From: CTSoil-043 sp963821235
GTDB lineage: Bacteria; Chloroflexota; Limnocylindria; Limnocylindrales; CSP1-4
Direction: 5' to 3'
DNA: 64,000 nucleotides
Assembly: GCA_963821235.1 (NCBI GenBank)
Contig: CAWGCS010000001.1
Span: forward strand, 1,984,001-2,048,000
The notes below the pieces were generated by a model. That model was not told the origin of the DNA, made no database searches, and saw only the letters and a list, made by a program, of their open reading frames with translations. Positions 18,131 to 26,771 of this stretch are shown one piece after another; within the stretch, counting starts at the first letter, position 1, and each line of letters opens with the position of its first letter. Both the position numbers and the translations under genes were made by a program.

Positions 18131-18222
18131 CCTCGCGTCGGCGCGAACCCGTCCCGGCGGCCCGCCGCCTCGAGCCCCTACCCGTTCGACGAGCCCTCGA
18201 CCAGCCCACCCAGGAGGCCAGC

Positions 18223-19587
18223 GTGACCAGCGACCGGACGAAGTACGTGCTCGACGAGGACCGCATCCCCCGGGCCTGGTACAACATCGTCGCGGACCTG
18301 CCCGTGCCGCCGGCCCCCGTGCTCCATCCCGGGACCGGCCAGCCGATCGGCCCGGCCGACCTCGCGCCGCTCTTCCCGATGGCCGTCATCGCCCAGGAGG
18401 TGAGCGGCGAGCGCGAGATCGAGATCCCGGGGCCGGTCCGCGAGGCCTATCGCCTCTACCGCCCGAGCCCTCTCTACCGCGCCCGCCGCCTCGAACGGGC
18501 CCTCCAGACGCCCGCCCACATCTACTACAAGTACGAAGGCGTCAGCCCCGGCGGCAGCCACAAGCCCAACACCGCGATCGCCCAGGCCTTCTACAACAAG
18601 GAAGAGGGCGTCAAGCGCCTGGCGACCGAGACGGGCGCCGGCCAGTGGGGCACGAGCCTGGCCATTGCCGGGGCGCTCTTCGGCCTCGAGGTCAAGGTCT
18701 ACATGGTCCGCGCGAGCTACGACCAGAAGCCGTACCGCCGGATGCTCATGGAGGCGTACGGGGCGTCGGTGGTCGCGAGCCCGTCGCCGACGACGGAGTA
18801 CGGCCGTAGGATGCTCGCGGAGTGGCCCGACAACCCGGGCTCGCTCGGCCTTGCCATCAGCGAGGCGGTCGAGGACGCGGCCACGCGCGACGACACGAAG
18901 TACTCCCTGGGCTCGGTGCTCAACCACGTCCTCCTCCACCAGACCGTGGTCGGGATCGAGGCGCTCGAGCAGTTCGGCCTGGCCGGCGAGGAGCCCGACA
19001 TCCTGATCGCCTGCACCGGCGGCGGCTCCAACTTCGGGGGGTTCACGTTCCCCTTCGTGGGCCGCAATCTGCGCGGAGAATCGAACGTCCGCGTCATCGC
19101 CGCCGAGCCTCAGGCGGCGCCCTCGCTCACCCGTGGCGTCTATGCCTACGACTTCGGCGACACGGCCAAGCTCACGCCGATGGTCAAGATGCACACCCTC
19201 GGCCACGGCTTCATCCCCGAGCCGATCCACGCCGGGGGCCTCCGCTACCACGGCATGGCTCCGTTGGTGAGCCTGCTCAAGGACCGCGGCCTGATCGAGG
19301 CGCGGGCCATCCACCAAAATCCCAGCTTCGCGGCCGGGGTCCAGTTCGCCCGCACCGAGGGGATTCTCCCGGCACCCGAGTCGAACCACGCCATCCGGGT
19401 CGCCATCGACGAGGCGATCCGCTGCCGCGAGGAGGGCGTCTCGCGGGTCATCGGCTTCAACCTCTCGGGACACGGGCACTTCGACCTGTCGGCCTACGAC
19501 CGCTACCTGGCCGGCGCCCTCGACGACTTCGAGTACTCGGCCGAGAAGGTCGCGGAGGCCCTTGCGGAGCTGCCCGTCGTCGGCTGA
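18223..19587 (+). CDS. trpB2: TrpB2-type pyridoxal-phosphate enzyme (tryptophan synthase beta-like)
   Basis: PLP-dependent fold-type II enzyme of 454 residues in the TrpB2 branch. It probably condenses indole or phosphoserine-derived substrates with serine, often without a TrpA partner. K114 in GGSHKPNT forms the Schiff base with PLP, and CTGGGSNFGG holds the phosphate. The long N-terminal region beginning TKYVLDEDRIPRAWYN is diagnostic of TrpB2 rather than TrpB1. No trpA or other trp gene is nearby. The start GTG 18223 has AGGAGG 6 nt upstream. Function as a standalone indole salvage enzyme is inference. Confidence 0.92.
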   Translation: MTSDRTKYVLDEDRIPRAWYNIVADLPVPPAPVLHPGTGQPIGPADLAPLFPMAVIAQEVSGEREIEIPGPVREAYRLYRPSPLYRARRLERALQTPAHIYYKYEGVSPGGSHKPNTAIAQAFYNKEEGVKRLATETGAGQWGTSLAIAGALFGLEVKVYMVRASYDQKPYRRMLMEAYGASVVASPSPTTEYGRRMLAEWPDNPGSLGLAISEAVEDAATRDDTKYSLGSVLNHVLLHQTVVGIEALEQFGLAGEEPDILIACTGGGSNFGGFTFPFVGRNLRGESNVRVIAAEPQAAPSLTRGVYAYDFGDTAKLTPMVKMHTLGHGFIPEPIHAGGLRYHGMAPLVSLLKDRGLIEARAIHQNPSFAAGVQFARTEGILPAPESNHAIRVAIDEAIRCREEGVSRVIGFNLSGHGHFDLSAYDRYLAGALDDFEYSAEKVAEALAELPVVG

Positions 19588-19657
19588 TGGGCGGGGCCGG
19601 GAGCGCCCGCGGGCGTCCCGGCGGGTGCCGGGGCTCCGCCGGGAGGCCGTCCGCCCC

Positions 19658-19665
19658 GCTAGGAT
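19658..19665 (+). promoter_or_regulatory. GCTAGGAT -10 box, leaderless start of the zinc-ribbon gene
   Basis: GC-TAGGAT ends 7 nt before ATG 19673, one of the clearest members of the leaderless class. Confidence 0.55.
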
Positions 19666-19672
19666 GGCGATC

Positions 19673-19918
19673 ATGCCGCGCCTCGCCTGCTGGAACTGCG
19701 GTCGCCAGATCTACGCGACCTCGCCGCTCGACTCGCTGTTCGTCGACGAGCGGCGGTGTCCGCGCTGCGGGGCCCAGATGAACCTCGAGCGGCGGGGGTT
19801 CGAGCGGCGCGAGCGGATCCGCCGCCAGAACCCGCCCGACGACCCGGGACCCCCGGAGGGCACCGGCGAGCGCCGCGTCGAGGAGCGGCGCCGCGGCCCC
19901 CGCCGACGACCCCGCTGA
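19673..19918 (+). CDS. small zinc-ribbon protein
   Basis: Protein of 81 residues, unrecognised beyond a four-cysteine zinc ribbon. CWNCG at residues 5-9 and CPRCG near residues 27-31 should bind one Zn ion. The remaining C-terminal half is strongly basic and low-complexity (ERRERIRR, RRGPRRRPR), suggesting nucleic-acid or ribosome contact. The promoter box 7 nt upstream fixes the start; an ATG at 19664 lies inside that box. It precedes tyrA by 7 bp and is probably co-transcribed with it. No specific function can be given. Confidence 0.7.
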   Translation: MPRLACWNCGRQIYATSPLDSLFVDERRCPRCGAQMNLERRGFERRERIRRQNPPDDPGPPEGTGERRVEERRRGPRRRPR

Positions 19919-19925
19919 GCTGCCC

Positions 19926-20816
19926 GTGCGCGTCGCCCTCCTCGGCCTCGGCCTCATCGGCGGCTCCATCGCCCGCGCCGTGCGCCCGGCGGGCTGGCAC
20001 GTCGCGGCCTGGACGCCGTCGGGGGACGGGCCGCGCGAGGCACGGCGGGCGGGCGTCGTCGACGTGGCGGCGCCCCGCATGGGGGACGCGATCGCGGGCG
20101 CCGACCTGGTCGTCCTCGCGGCGCCCCCGTCGGCCTGCCTGGAGCTCCTCGACGAGCTGGCCGGGCCGTCGCGCGCGGCGCTGGGGCCGGCGGCCGTGGT
20201 GACCGACGTGGCCAGCACGAAGGCGCTCCTGGTGGCCAGCGCCGCCGCCCTCGGCCTGCCGTTCGTGGGCGGCCATCCCATGGCCGGCCGGGAGACGAGC
20301 GGGTTCGGGGCCGCCGACCCGGAGCTGTTCCGCGGCCGCCCGTGGGTGATCGTCCCGCCGGCGATGGAGCCGCCGCCCGCGGCCGCGGCGGCCGTGGCGC
20401 TGGTCGAGGCCCTGGTGGCGGCCTGCGGCGCGCGACCGGTCCGCATGACGGCCGCCGACCACGACGCCGCCGTGGCGGCGATCAGCCATGCCCCGCTGGT
20501 CGTGGCCGCGGCGCTCGTCGAGGCCGTCGCCGGGGGTCCGGACGAGCCCGAGGCACCGGGATGGCCGCTCGCCGCGGCCCTCGCCGCGAGCGGCTGGGCG
20601 GGGGCGACCCGCCTGGCCCTGGGCGACCCGACGATGGGGGCGGGGATCGCCCGGACGAACGCCGCGTCGCTGGCCGCGGCGCTCCGCGACGTCCGCGACC
20701 GGCTCGACGAGTGGATCGCCCTCCTCGGGGCGGCCGGCGCGGACGGCCTCCCCGACGAGGCACGGCTCCGCGATCGGCTGGAGGCCGCGCGCGCCCGCCT
20801 CGAGGGCGGCGGGTGA
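19926..20816 (+). CDS. tyrA: prephenate dehydrogenase
   Basis: NAD(P)-dependent enzyme of 296 residues that oxidatively decarboxylates prephenate (or arogenate) towards tyrosine. The N-terminal Rossmann fold has GLGLIGGS at residues 7-14. The conserved GGHPMAGRETSG motif carries the catalytic His, and a second helical dimer domain follows with ISHAPL. There is no ACT or chorismate-mutase domain, so feedback control by that route is absent. The GTG start follows the zinc-ribbon gene by 7 bp. The stop overlaps the NUDIX gene by 4 bp (GTGA). The enzyme could also use arogenate. Confidence 0.93.
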   Translation: MRVALLGLGLIGGSIARAVRPAGWHVAAWTPSGDGPREARRAGVVDVAAPRMGDAIAGADLVVLAAPPSACLELLDELAGPSRAALGPAAVVTDVASTKALLVASAAALGLPFVGGHPMAGRETSGFGAADPELFRGRPWVIVPPAMEPPPAAAAAVALVEALVAACGARPVRMTAADHDAAVAAISHAPLVVAAALVEAVAGGPDEPEAPGWPLAAALAASGWAGATRLALGDPTMGAGIARTNAASLAAALRDVRDRLDEWIALLGAAGADGLPDEARLRDRLEAARARLEGGG

Positions 20817-21394
20817 CCGGGGAGCGGGTCCTCGTCGTGCCCCGCGAGCGAGTCATGGACGAGCGCGGCTGGCGGGGGATCCTGCCCCCCCACGCCGCCC
20901 CGGACCCGGCCGGCCTCGTCGCGGCCGGCCGCTTCGCGGCACGGGCTGCCATGGAGGACGACCCCCGCTTCAAGCAGCTCATCCCGTACCTCGTGCTCCG
21001 CGACCGGGGCCGCTACTTCCTCATGCGGCGCACGCGGGCCGGCGGCGACCCGCGACTGCACGATCGTTTCTCGATCGGCGTGGGCGGCCACCTCAACCCG
21101 GGGGACGTCGACCTCGCCGGCGGGCTGGCCCGCGAGTGGTCCGAGGAGCTGGTCGCCGACTTCCTCCCCGACTTCCGCCTGGTCGGGCTCCTCAACGACG
21201 ACGAGACCGACGTCGGACGCGTCCACCTCGGCGTGGTCTACCTGGCCGAGGCGGCCGGGAGATCCGTCGCCGTCCGCGAGACGAACAAGCTGGAAGGGCG
21301 GTTCGTGGCCCCGGCGACCGTCCGCTCCGTCTACGACCGCATGGAGACGTGGAGCCAGCTCGTCTTCGACTTCGTGTGCCGGTCGCGGTCCTGA
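20813..21394 (+). CDS. NUDIX-fold hydrolase-like protein
   Basis: Protein of 193 residues with a NUDIX-like core. A GVGGHLNPGD sequence leads into a helix with EWSEEL, corresponding to the REUXEE metal-binding box in a relaxed form. The N-terminal stretch ERVLVVPRE and the segment before the box match a group of stand-alone phosphohydrolase-like proteins often annotated as phosphoesterase. The substrate is unknown. The GTG start overlaps tyrA's stop by 4 bp, so it is translationally coupled to tyrA. It ends 58 bp before the nfeD-like gene. Confidence 0.75.
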   Translation: MTGERVLVVPRERVMDERGWRGILPPHAAPDPAGLVAAGRFAARAAMEDDPRFKQLIPYLVLRDRGRYFLMRRTRAGGDPRLHDRFSIGVGGHLNPGDVDLAGGLAREWSEELVADFLPDFRLVGLLNDDETDVGRVHLGVVYLAEAAGRSVAVRETNKLEGRFVAPATVRSVYDRMETWSQLVFDFVCRSRS

Positions 21395-21452
21395 CGCCCG
21401 GCACTTCCGGTGGCCCCCGCCCGGGGTGCGATACTTGCCGCGGAGACAACCC

Positions 21453-22817
21453 ATGCGCCGTCTCGTCGCGTTCGCCCGGCTCCTCCCGCTCGTGCCCCTC
21501 GGGCTCGGGACGATCGGCCTCGTGCTCGGCGCGGTCTCGCCGGTCCGGGCCCAGGACGGCGCCCGCGAAGCGTGGATCCTGCCGACGACCGGCGTCGTCG
21601 ACGGCGTCATGGCGGGCTACCTCGCCGATGGCGTCGCGAAGGCGGCCCGCGAGGGTGCCGAGGTGGTGGTCGTCAAGCTGAACACCCCCGGCGGGAGCCT
21701 CGACGCGACCCAGAGGATCACCGGGGCGTTCCTCGAGGCGTCCGTCCCCGTCATCGTCTGGGTGGCGCCGGCCGGCGGGCGGGCGGCCAGCGCGGGCACC
21801 TTCATCACCCTCTCCGCGAACCTGTCGTGGATGGCCCCCGGCACCAACATCGGAGCGGCCAGCCCGATCTCGAGCACGGGCGAGGACATCGGCGGGACGC
21901 TGGGCGAGAAGGTCAAGAACGACGCCATCGCCAACATCTCGGCGATCGCCCAGGCGCGCGGCCGACCGGTCGCCTGGGCCGCGTCGACCGTCTCCGACGC
22001 CAAGAGCTACTCGGCCGCGGAGGCGGTCGCGGCCGGCGCCGTCGACGGGATGGCCTCCACGGTCGAGGAGGTCCTCGCCGCGGCCGACGGACGGACCGTG
22101 ACGGTGGCCGGCGGCCGGTCGGTCACCCTGGCGACCGCGGCGGCGGCGCCGGTGGAGCTTCCGATGAACCCGCTGCAGGCGCTCCTCCACCTCCTCTCCG
22201 ACGCCAACGTCGCCTTCGTCCTGTTCACGATCGGCTTCTACGGCCTCATCTTCGAGGTGCAGAACCCGAACTTCGCCACCGGGATCATCGGGGCCATCGC
22301 GATCCTCCTCGCCTTCATCGGGTTCGGCAGCCTGCCGCTCAACGTCGCCGGGCTCCTCCTCGTCGCCCTGGGCCTCGTCCTGGTGGTCCTCGAGACGCAG
22401 ATCACGAGCCACGGGCTGCTCTCGGTCGGGGCCGTCATCTGCGTTGCCCTCGGCGCGGCCGCCCTCTACACCGAGCCCGGCTCGCCGACGGCCCCCGACG
22501 TGTCCGTGGCCCTGCCGGTCATCCTCGTCGTCGTGGGGATGACGGCGGCCTTCGCGGTGCTGATCACGACGGTCGCCTTCCGGGCGCGCCATGCCCGGCT
22601 CAGCCCGATCCTCGTCGGCTCGCTGCGCGTGGTCGGCGAGGGCGGCAAGGTCGCCCGTCCGATCGATCCCGTCGGCTCGGTCCTCGCCGTCGGCGAGGAG
22701 TGGAGCGCGCGCAGCGTCGACGGCCATCCCATCGCCCGCGGCGTCCCCGTCCGGGTCATCCGCCAGGACGGCCTCACCCTCTACGTCGAGCCGGCCGACG
22801 CCGCGCCGGCATCCTGA
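21453..22817 (+). CDS. nfeD: NfeD-like membrane serine protease (ClpP-class, long form)
   Basis: Membrane protein of 454 residues. A signal peptide (about 1-33) precedes a ClpP/SppA-like serine protease domain with the nucleophile at S113 in AASAG. Four or five hydrophobic helices follow (about 245-380), then a C-terminal OB-fold NfeD domain with GGKVARPIDP-like sequence. Long-form NfeD proteases are encoded with stomatin/slipin partners and cleave the stomatin C-terminus in the characterised archaeal case. The expected partner lies 38 bp downstream here. The start ATG 21453 is chosen as the first residue of the signal peptide; GATACT at 21430-21435 is a possible -10. Confidence 0.88.
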   Translation: MRRLVAFARLLPLVPLGLGTIGLVLGAVSPVRAQDGAREAWILPTTGVVDGVMAGYLADGVAKAAREGAEVVVVKLNTPGGSLDATQRITGAFLEASVPVIVWVAPAGGRAASAGTFITLSANLSWMAPGTNIGAASPISSTGEDIGGTLGEKVKNDAIANISAIAQARGRPVAWAASTVSDAKSYSAAEAVAAGAVDGMASTVEEVLAAADGRTVTVAGGRSVTLATAAAAPVELPMNPLQALLHLLSDANVAFVLFTIGFYGLIFEVQNPNFATGIIGAIAILLAFIGFGSLPLNVAGLLLVALGLVLVVLETQITSHGLLSVGAVICVALGAAALYTEPGSPTAPDVSVALPVILVVVGMTAAFAVLITTVAFRARHARLSPILVGSLRVVGEGGKVARPIDPVGSVLAVGEEWSARSVDGHPIARGVPVRVIRQDGLTLYVEPADAAPAS

Positions 22818-22855
22818 CCAGCTGGTCGGTCGCAGGACTCGAAAGGAGCCCGCTC

Positions 22856-23821
22856 GTGGAGATCGGCGTCACCATCGCCGTCGTCGTGGCGATCCTCGTC
22901 CTTGTCCTGGTCTTCCTGTACCTCTCGGTGCGGGTGGTCCAGCAGTACGAGAAGATGGTCGTCTTCCGGCTGGGCCAGACGAACGAGAGCCTCGTTCGCG
23001 ATCCGGGCCTGCGCTTCCTGATCCCGATCATCGACCGGCCGGTGAAGGTGGACGTGCGCGAGCAATTCATCGAGGTCCCCAGCCAGACGACGATCACCAA
23101 GGACAACGCCCCGATCAACGTCGACTTCCTCATCTACTGGCGGATCGTCGACCCCCTCAAGAGCATCGTGAACGTGGCCTACTTCGCCGGCGCCCTCCAG
23201 GGCGTGGCCACCACGACCCTCCGCGCGGTCATCGGCGACATCCTCCTCGACGAGGTCCTCTCCCGGCGCGAGCAGATCAACGAGGTGCTCCGCACCAAGC
23301 TCGACGAGGTCACCGAGCGCTGGGGCGGCAAGGTGACGACGGTCGAGATCCGGGAGATCACGCCACCGCGCGACGTCCAGGACGCCATGAATCGCCAGCT
23401 CTCCGCGGAGCGGACGCGGCGCGCCGTCATCACCGAGTCCGAGGGCCGCCGGCAGTCCGAGATCAACATCGCCGAGGGCGCCAAGCAGGCGGCGATCCTC
23501 ACCGCCGAGGGCGAGCGGCAGTCGAACATCCTGCGGGCCGAGGGCACCCGGCAGTCGCAGATCCTCAACGCCGAGGGCTTCAGCCAGGCCCTGGAGCGGA
23601 TCTACGCCGCCGCGGCGACGATCGACCAGAAGACGATGCTCCTGCAGTACCTCGAGGCGCTCAAGGCGCTCGGCGCCAGCCCCTCGACGAAGTTCGTCAT
23701 CCCGACCGAGTTCACCCAGCTCCTCGGGCCCCTCGCCGCGGGCCTCGGCATCGGGATGGCGGCCGGGGCGTCCACCGTCCGGGCGGGCGAGGTCGGCCCG
23801 GGTCAGCCCGGCGGCGCGTGA
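22856..23821 (+). CDS. SPFH/band-7 protein, stomatin-slipin family
   Basis: Membrane-associated protein of 321 residues. One N-terminal hydrophobic helix (about 4-24) is followed by the PHB/SPFH domain and a C-terminal amphipathic coiled coil. The coiled coil has repeated AEG-RQS-IL units every 8-12 residues (about 195-245). Stomatins oligomerise into membrane microdomain scaffolds. Paired with the upstream NfeD protease it forms the conserved nfeD-stomatin operon. The start GTG 22856 has a good AAAGGAG Shine-Dalgarno sequence. The C-terminal tail is short and Gly/Ala-rich. Confidence 0.93.
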   Translation: MEIGVTIAVVVAILVLVLVFLYLSVRVVQQYEKMVVFRLGQTNESLVRDPGLRFLIPIIDRPVKVDVREQFIEVPSQTTITKDNAPINVDFLIYWRIVDPLKSIVNVAYFAGALQGVATTTLRAVIGDILLDEVLSRREQINEVLRTKLDEVTERWGGKVTTVEIREITPPRDVQDAMNRQLSAERTRRAVITESEGRRQSEINIAEGAKQAAILTAEGERQSNILRAEGTRQSQILNAEGFSQALERIYAAAATIDQKTMLLQYLEALKALGASPSTKFVIPTEFTQLLGPLAAGLGIGMAAGASTVRAGEVGPGQPGGA

Positions 23822-23870
23822 GCCGCCAACCGGTACCTCCGGGCGGGGGTCGACCGGGACCCTCGTCCGG

Positions 23871-23876
23871 TATTAT
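23871..23876 (+). promoter_or_regulatory. TATTAT -10 box for the receiver-CpaE gene
   Basis: TATTAT is a strong -10. The predicted start near 23883 leaves a leader of about 46 nt, with a GGAG-type Shine-Dalgarno before ATG 23929. Confidence 0.5.
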
Positions 23877-23928
23877 TCCGGGCGGTCCGGGGGCGTGACG
23901 CGGCCCCGGCGGAGCGAGTGAGGTCCGG

Positions 23929-25101
23929 ATGGCCGCCAAGATCCTCGTCGTCGACGACGACCCGAACGTCCAGCGCCTGCTGAGCTACACGCTCAAGCAG
24001 GAGGGCTACGAGGTGGTCGCGGCGACGGACGGCGCCGAGGGCTTCAAAGTCTGGTCGCAGGACCCGCCCGCCCTGATCCTCCTCGACGTCATGCTCCCCA
24101 AGCTCGACGGCTACCAGGTCGCGGCGAAGATCCGGGCGGAGGAGGGGGGCGCCTCGCACGTCCCGATCATCATGCTGACCGCGGAGGCGGAGGTCGAGCA
24201 GAAGATCCGCGGCCTCCGCGCCGGGGCGGACGACTACCTCGTCAAGCCCTTCCACCCGGCCGAGCTGCTGGCTCGCATCAAGAGCCTCCTGGCGCGGTTC
24301 GCGCCCAAGGACCTCCTCGTGGGCAGGCCGCCCCTCGGCCGCGTCCTCGCCTTCTACGGGGCGAAGGGCGGGGTTGGGACCACGACGATCTCCATCAACG
24401 TGGCCATCGCCCTCCAGCGCGAGCTGGGCCGGCGGGTCTGCCTCGTCGACGGCAACCTCCAGTTCGGCGACCACCGCGTCTTCATGGACCTCGGCCTCGA
24501 CCGCAAGAGCATCGTCGACGTCGTGAGCGCGACCTCGATCGACGCCGACATCGTCCGCAGCGCCCTCGTCGAGCACGACTCGAAGATCGACCTCCTGCTC
24601 GCGCCGCCCTCGCCGGAGACGGCGGAGCTGGTCACGAAGGAGCACTTCGCCCAGATCATCGACGTCCTGCGGGGGATCTACGACTACGTCGTCATCGACG
24701 TCGACAAGCGCCTCGACGACCTGAACCTGGGCGTCTTCGACGCGGCGGACTACCTCTTCGTGGTCCTGACGGCCGACCTCTCCTGCCTCAAGAACGTCCG
24801 CCTCGTGCTCGAGACCCTTGGCCACATCGGCTACGAGGGCGACCGCATCAAGCTCGTGCTCAACCGCTCCAACGCCTTCACCGGGATCAACGCCAAGACC
24901 GCCGAGGGCGCCCTCAAGCGCCCGATCGACCTGCTCGTCCTCAATGAGTATCGGGGCGCGATCAGCGCCCTCAACTCCGGGGCGCCGGTCATGCTCACGA
25001 AGGCAGATTCGCCGCTCGGGCGCTCGTTCCACGACGTCGCCCGCGCGATCGACAAGGCGGCCAGCGCCGCGCCGGCTACGGCGGCCGCCACAGGGCGCTG
25101 A
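23929..25101 (+). CDS. response-regulator receiver fused to a CpaE/MinD-type ATPase
   Basis: Protein of 390 residues with two modules. Residues 1-120 are a complete receiver domain, with acidic D10/D11, phosphoacceptor D53 and K106 in KPF. From about 138 there is a ParA/MinD-superfamily ATPase with deviant Walker A KGGVGTTT (146-153), a switch-like IDVDKRLDD and the usual C-terminal helix. This order is that of CpaE/TadZ, which localises tight-adherence pilus machinery. Unlike most CpaE proteins the receiver is fully conserved, so phosphorylation is plausible. No tad/cpa genes or histidine kinase are adjacent; the neighbours are stomatin and comM. It has its own TATTAT promoter. Confidence 0.85.
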   Translation: MAAKILVVDDDPNVQRLLSYTLKQEGYEVVAATDGAEGFKVWSQDPPALILLDVMLPKLDGYQVAAKIRAEEGGASHVPIIMLTAEAEVEQKIRGLRAGADDYLVKPFHPAELLARIKSLLARFAPKDLLVGRPPLGRVLAFYGAKGGVGTTTISINVAIALQRELGRRVCLVDGNLQFGDHRVFMDLGLDRKSIVDVVSATSIDADIVRSALVEHDSKIDLLLAPPSPETAELVTKEHFAQIIDVLRGIYDYVVIDVDKRLDDLNLGVFDAADYLFVVLTADLSCLKNVRLVLETLGHIGYEGDRIKLVLNRSNAFTGINAKTAEGALKRPIDLLVLNEYRGAISALNSGAPVMLTKADSPLGRSFHDVARAIDKAASAAPATAAATGR

Positions 25102-25189
25102 CGGAAGGTCGGCTGGCCCGGACCGGGGCCTGGGAGCGACCGGGTACGTCGCCGATAAGCGAGCGTTGACCGGCGGGTGAGCGCGCGCC

Positions 25190-25197
25190 GCTACCGT
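25190..25197 (+). promoter_or_regulatory. GCTACCGT -10 box, leaderless start of comM
   Basis: GC-TACCGT ends 7 nt before ATG 25205. A TTGACC lies 20 bp upstream of the -10, a longer spacer than ideal. Confidence 0.5.
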
Positions 25198-25204
25198 GCC
25201 GGCC

Positions 25205-26770
25205 ATGCTCGCAAGCGTCCTCGCCGCCACGCTCCATGGCCTCGAGGGTCGGCCCGTGCGGGTCGAGGTCGACGTGGCCCCCGGGCTGCCGGGCTTCACG
25301 ATCGTGGGCCTCGCCGACGCCGCGCTCCGGGAGGCCCGGGAGCGGGTCCGGGGCGCCTTGCGAAACAGCGGGTTCGTCCACCCGCCCCGCCGGATCACCG
25401 TCAACCTGGCCCCCGCCGACGTCCCCAAGGCCGGCTCCGCCCTCGACCTCGGGATCGCCCTCGCCGTCCTCGTCGGCTCGGAGCAGGTGACCCCGCGCGG
25501 CCGCTGGGCGCTCCTCGGCGAGCTCGGCCTGGGGGGCGAGGTCCGGCCGGTCCCGGGGCTCCTCCCGATGGTCGCGGCCCTCGCCCGGCGCGGCGCCGGG
25601 AGGGTTGTCGTGCCCGCGGACGCGATCGACGAGGCGCGCCTCGTCCAGGGGATCGATGTCGTCGGGGCCGGAACGCTGGCGGAGGCCGCTGACATCCTGC
25701 GCGGGCGACGGGTGGCCGGCCGCTCGCCGGCGCACCGGGCGGAGCTCGTGCCCGCCGAGCGCTCGCCCGCGGCCCCGCCCGGCTTCGCGGGGGCGGACGG
25801 CGAGACGCCCGACCTGGCGGACGTGCGCGGCCTCCTCGAGGCGCGCCGGGCCCTCGAGATCGCACTGGCCGGAGGCCACGGGCTCGTGCTGATCGGGCCT
25901 CCCGGCTCGGGCAAGACGATGCTGGCGAGCACGATCCGGGGGATCCTGCCGCCGCTCGACGACGACGAGGCCCGGGAGGCCACGGTCGTCGCCTCCGTCG
26001 CCGGCGCCGGACCGGTGCATGGCCTCGTCCGACAGCGGCCCTTCCGTGCACCCCACCACACGGCGTCGTACGCGGCCCTCGTCGGCGGCGGCCCGCGGAT
26101 GGCGCCCGGGGAGGTGACCCTCGCCCATCACGGCATCCTCTTCCTGGACGAGCTGCCGGAGTTCGACCGGGCGTCGCTCGAGGCGCTCAGGCAGCCGCTC
26201 GAGGAGGGCCGGGTGTGCGTGGCCCGCGTTGGCCGGGCGGTGATCTTCCCGGCTCGCTTCCAGCTCGTCGCGGCGATGAACCCGTGCCCTTGCGGCTGGG
26301 ACGGCGACCCGGCCGGTCGCTGCCGCTGTACGGTCGGCGTCCCGGAGCGCTACCGGGGCCGGATCTCGGGGCCGCTGCGGGACCGGATCGACCTGTGGGT
26401 GCCGGTCCCGCGGCTGGCCCCGCGCGAGCTGCTTCGGGCGGCCGAGCCCGAGTCGTCGGCGATGGTCGCGGCCCGTGTCGCCGCGGGCAGGACCCGCCAG
26501 GTCGAGAGGCGAGGGCGCCTCAACGGGCGCCTCAGCGGGCGGGCCCTGAGGGCGGCAGCAAGCCTCGACCGGTCCGCCGAGCGGCGGGCCATCGCGCTCG
26601 CGGAGCGGGCCGGGATGACGGCGCGGGCGACGGAGCGCCTCGTCCGGGTGGCCCGCACGATCGCCGATCTCGCCGTTGCTGACCGCGTCGGGGTGGAGCA
26701 TCTCGAGGAGGCGGCCCGCTACCGGCCGCCCGCCGCCGATCGGCCCACGGCCGCATACGGGGCGACCTGA
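25205..26770 (+). CDS. comM: YifB/ComM-family AAA+ ATPase
   Basis: Protein of 521 residues in the Mg-chelatase-related YifB family. The family member ComM is a branch-migration helicase that aids integration of transforming DNA. The N-terminal Lon-like fold (about 1-165) is followed by AAA+ with Walker A GPPGSGKT (about 230-237) and Walker B FLDELPEF. A Cys-rich NPCPCGW...CRC segment that may bind zinc comes next, and then a C-terminal Mg_chelatase_C helical domain. The ATG start is fixed by the -10 box. dprA begins 1 bp after the stop, matching the common comM-dprA neighbourhood in transformable bacteria. Competence itself is inferred, not shown. Confidence 0.92.
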   Translation: MLASVLAATLHGLEGRPVRVEVDVAPGLPGFTIVGLADAALREARERVRGALRNSGFVHPPRRITVNLAPADVPKAGSALDLGIALAVLVGSEQVTPRGRWALLGELGLGGEVRPVPGLLPMVAALARRGAGRVVVPADAIDEARLVQGIDVVGAGTLAEAADILRGRRVAGRSPAHRAELVPAERSPAAPPGFAGADGETPDLADVRGLLEARRALEIALAGGHGLVLIGPPGSGKTMLASTIRGILPPLDDDEAREATVVASVAGAGPVHGLVRQRPFRAPHHTASYAALVGGGPRMAPGEVTLAHHGILFLDELPEFDRASLEALRQPLEEGRVCVARVGRAVIFPARFQLVAAMNPCPCGWDGDPAGRCRCTVGVPERYRGRISGPLRDRIDLWVPVPRLAPRELLRAAEPESSAMVAARVAAGRTRQVERRGRLNGRLSGRALRAAASLDRSAERRAIALAERAGMTARATERLVRVARTIADLAVADRVGVEHLEEAARYRPPAADRPTAAYGAT

Positions 26771-26771
26771 C

